Below are positions 62,806 to 64,000 of a stretch of 64,000 bases of DNA, one piece after another. This stretch comes from Paraburkholderia diazotrophica (GTDB lineage: Bacteria; Pseudomonadota; Gammaproteobacteria; Burkholderiales; Burkholderiaceae), in NCBI RefSeq assembly GCF_900108945.1, contig NZ_FNYE01000031.1:1-64000 (forward strand), given 5' to 3'. Positions within the stretch are counted from its first letter, which is position 1, and each line of letters begins with the position of its first letter. Made by a program: the position numbers and the translations under genes. The notes under the pieces are model-generated. The model saw nothing but the letters and a program-made list of their open reading frames with translations, did no database searches and was not told the DNA's origin.

Positions 62806-64000
62806 TGCTAAGAACCAAAGCCAGCTGGCTATCCTTCAGCGCTTTCCTTTTCGACCTGGCCGCTGTCGCGGGCACGTGGCTCATCGCCTACGTAATCCGC
62901 TTCAACGGCGCCGTGCCGACGGACTTTCGGGATGGCGCGTTTCACGCGCTCATCTGGGTGCTGCCCGTCTACGGCGTGATGTTCCGCATCTTCGGCCTCT
63001 ATCGCGGCATGTGGGTGTTCGCGAGCCTGCCCGATCTGCTGCGCATTTCGAAGGCGGTGGCTGCGGGCGCCCTCGTCACGATGATCCTGGCGGTGATGAT
63101 TCAGCCGATCCCAGTCATTCCGCGTTCCGTGCTGCTTGTATCGCCGCTCTTCCTATTCCTCGCGATGGGCGGCTCGCGCGCGCTATATCGTGCGGGTAAG
63201 GAGTTCTACCTGTACGGCGGTCTGGTCGCGCAAGGCAAACCCGTCGTCGTACTCGGCGCGGGCACGGCGGGCGCGATGCTCGCGCGGGAACTGTCGCGTT
63301 CGAGCGAGTGGCGGTTGATCGGCCTGCTCGACGACGACGTCTCTAAACAGGGCCGTGAAATCTACGGCTACAAGGTGCTGGGCCCGATTGGCAAGCTGCC
63401 GGAAATCGCTGAGACGATGAAGACCGAGTACGCGATCATCGCGATTCCTTCGGCACCGGTCGAACAGCAGCGCCGCGCGGCGACGCTGTGCGTGCGTGCC
63501 GGCGTGCGCGCGATGGTCCTACCCGCGCTGACGGACGTCACGGAAGGGCAAGCATCGCTCTCGCGCGTGCGCCACATTGATCTCGAAGACCTGCTCGGCC
63601 GCGAGCCGGTGCACATCGACACGCCGCACGTCGAAGCACTGCTGCATGCACGAGTTGTGATGGTGACGGGCGCGGGCGGCTCGATCGGCTCGGAACTGTG
63701 CCGCCAAATCCTGCGTTTTAACCCCGCCCAGCTGATTGTCTTTGATATTTCCGAGTATGCGATGTACCGCCTCGTTGAGGAACTGCTTGAACGGTTCCCG
63801 GGGCTGTCGATCGTGCCCGTAATTGGCGACGCAAAGGACTCGCTGTTGCTCGATCAGGTGATGGCGCGCTATACGCCGCACATCGTCTATCACGCCGCCG
63901 CGTACAAGCATGTCCCGCTGATGGAAGAGCAGAACGCATGGCAAGCTGTTCGCAACAACGTGCTCGGCACGTACCGCGTTGCGCGCGCGGCGATTCGCCA
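62805..64000 (+). CDS. wbiI: Membrane nucleotide-sugar 4,6-dehydratase (WbpM/CapD/WbiI-like), partial
   Basis: The gene starts at ATG 62805, overlapping the preceding stop, and runs off the window end after about 398 codons. Four N-terminal transmembrane helices (FSAFLFDLAAVAGTWLIAYV onward) precede a nucleotide-binding domain (VVVLGAGTAGAMLARELSRS). The catalytic SDR domain has VMVTGAGGSIGSELCRQILR and YHAAAYKHVPLMEEQNAW. This is the large PglF/WbpM class that makes UDP-4-keto-6-deoxy-HexNAc, which the WbiG-like enzyme would reduce and the WbiH-like enzyme would load on lipid. Confidence 0.94.
   Translation, partial: MLRTKASWLSFSAFLFDLAAVAGTWLIAYVIRFNGAVPTDFRDGAFHALIWVLPVYGVMFRIFGLYRGMWVFASLPDLLRISKAVAAGALVTMILAVMIQPIPVIPRSVLLVSPLFLFLAMGGSRALYRAGKEFYLYGGLVAQGKPVVVLGAGTAGAMLARELSRSSEWRLIGLLDDDVSKQGREIYGYKVLGPIGKLPEIAETMKTEYAIIAIPSAPVEQQRRAATLCVRAGVRAMVLPALTDVTEGQASLSRVRHIDLEDLLGREPVHIDTPHVEALLHARVVMVTGAGGSIGSELCRQILRFNPAQLIVFDISEYAMYRLVEELLERFPGLSIVPVIGDAKDSLLLDQVMARYTPHIVYHAAAYKHVPLMEEQNAWQAVRNNVLGTYRVARAAIR

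Overview
The window looks like a chromosomal segment of a Burkholderiaceae bacterium, most likely Paraburkholderia or a close relative. It is GC-rich, with a CIRCE-controlled groESL pair. It also carries the rubredoxin / YqgE / RuvX / PyrR / PyrB / PyrC-like block and an apaH-flanked rml...wzm-wzt...wbiGHI-type surface polysaccharide locus typical of that family. This assignment is by recognition of genes and gene order; no search was run. There are no rRNA, tRNA or CRISPR features that I can see.

Left part (1-10.4 kb): an intact IS3-family element ends almost exactly at the window edge and is followed by debris of an interrupted gene. Next comes a small catabolic unit: a divergent LysR regulator with a perfect palindrome in the shared promoter, a sulfatase, an MHS-type transporter and a FAD-linked 2-hydroxy-acid oxidase. 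Behind it is a graveyard with an IS66 transposase remnant, a tyrosine-integrase remnant and a histidine-kinase remnant, mixed with two intact accessory genes (a pRiA4b ORF-3-like protein and a DUF4396 membrane protein).

Housekeeping part (10.4-23 kb): groES-groEL with promoter, CIRCE and terminator; a stand-alone APS kinase; thiD; rubredoxin; a ChpA/FimL-like protein whose Hpt-like region lacks the phospho-histidine; yqgE-ruvX-pyrR-pyrB-pyrC-like; an acyl-glycerol-phosphate acyltransferase; and apaH.

Polysaccharide part (23-64 kb): an rmd-like reductase, rmlBACD, a rhamnosyltransferase, a double-domain GT2, and an ABC exporter (Wzm plus a short Wzt). A 1233-residue methyltransferase/coiled-coil/GT4/RgpF protein follows. 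Then comes a modification cassette: epimerase, glycosyltransferase, beta-propeller protein, methyltransferase, two acyltransferase-type genes, and FdtB/FdtA for a 3-amino-3,6-dideoxyhexose. A lower-GC stretch holds a GT61 enzyme, a sulfotransferase and membrane proteins.

The most striking block is 51.7-59.6 kb, a tight leftward operon. It encodes a HAD-UbiA fusion, a DprE1-like oxidase, a DprE2-like reductase, a polytopic GT-C-like protein, an epimerase, a flavoprotein and a GtrA flippase. This matches the parts list for making and using polyprenyl-phospho-D-arabinofuranose, best known from mycobacteria. A second paralogous GT-C-like protein lies just beyond it. The window ends in wbiG-wbiH-wbiI-like genes, with the last one running off the edge.
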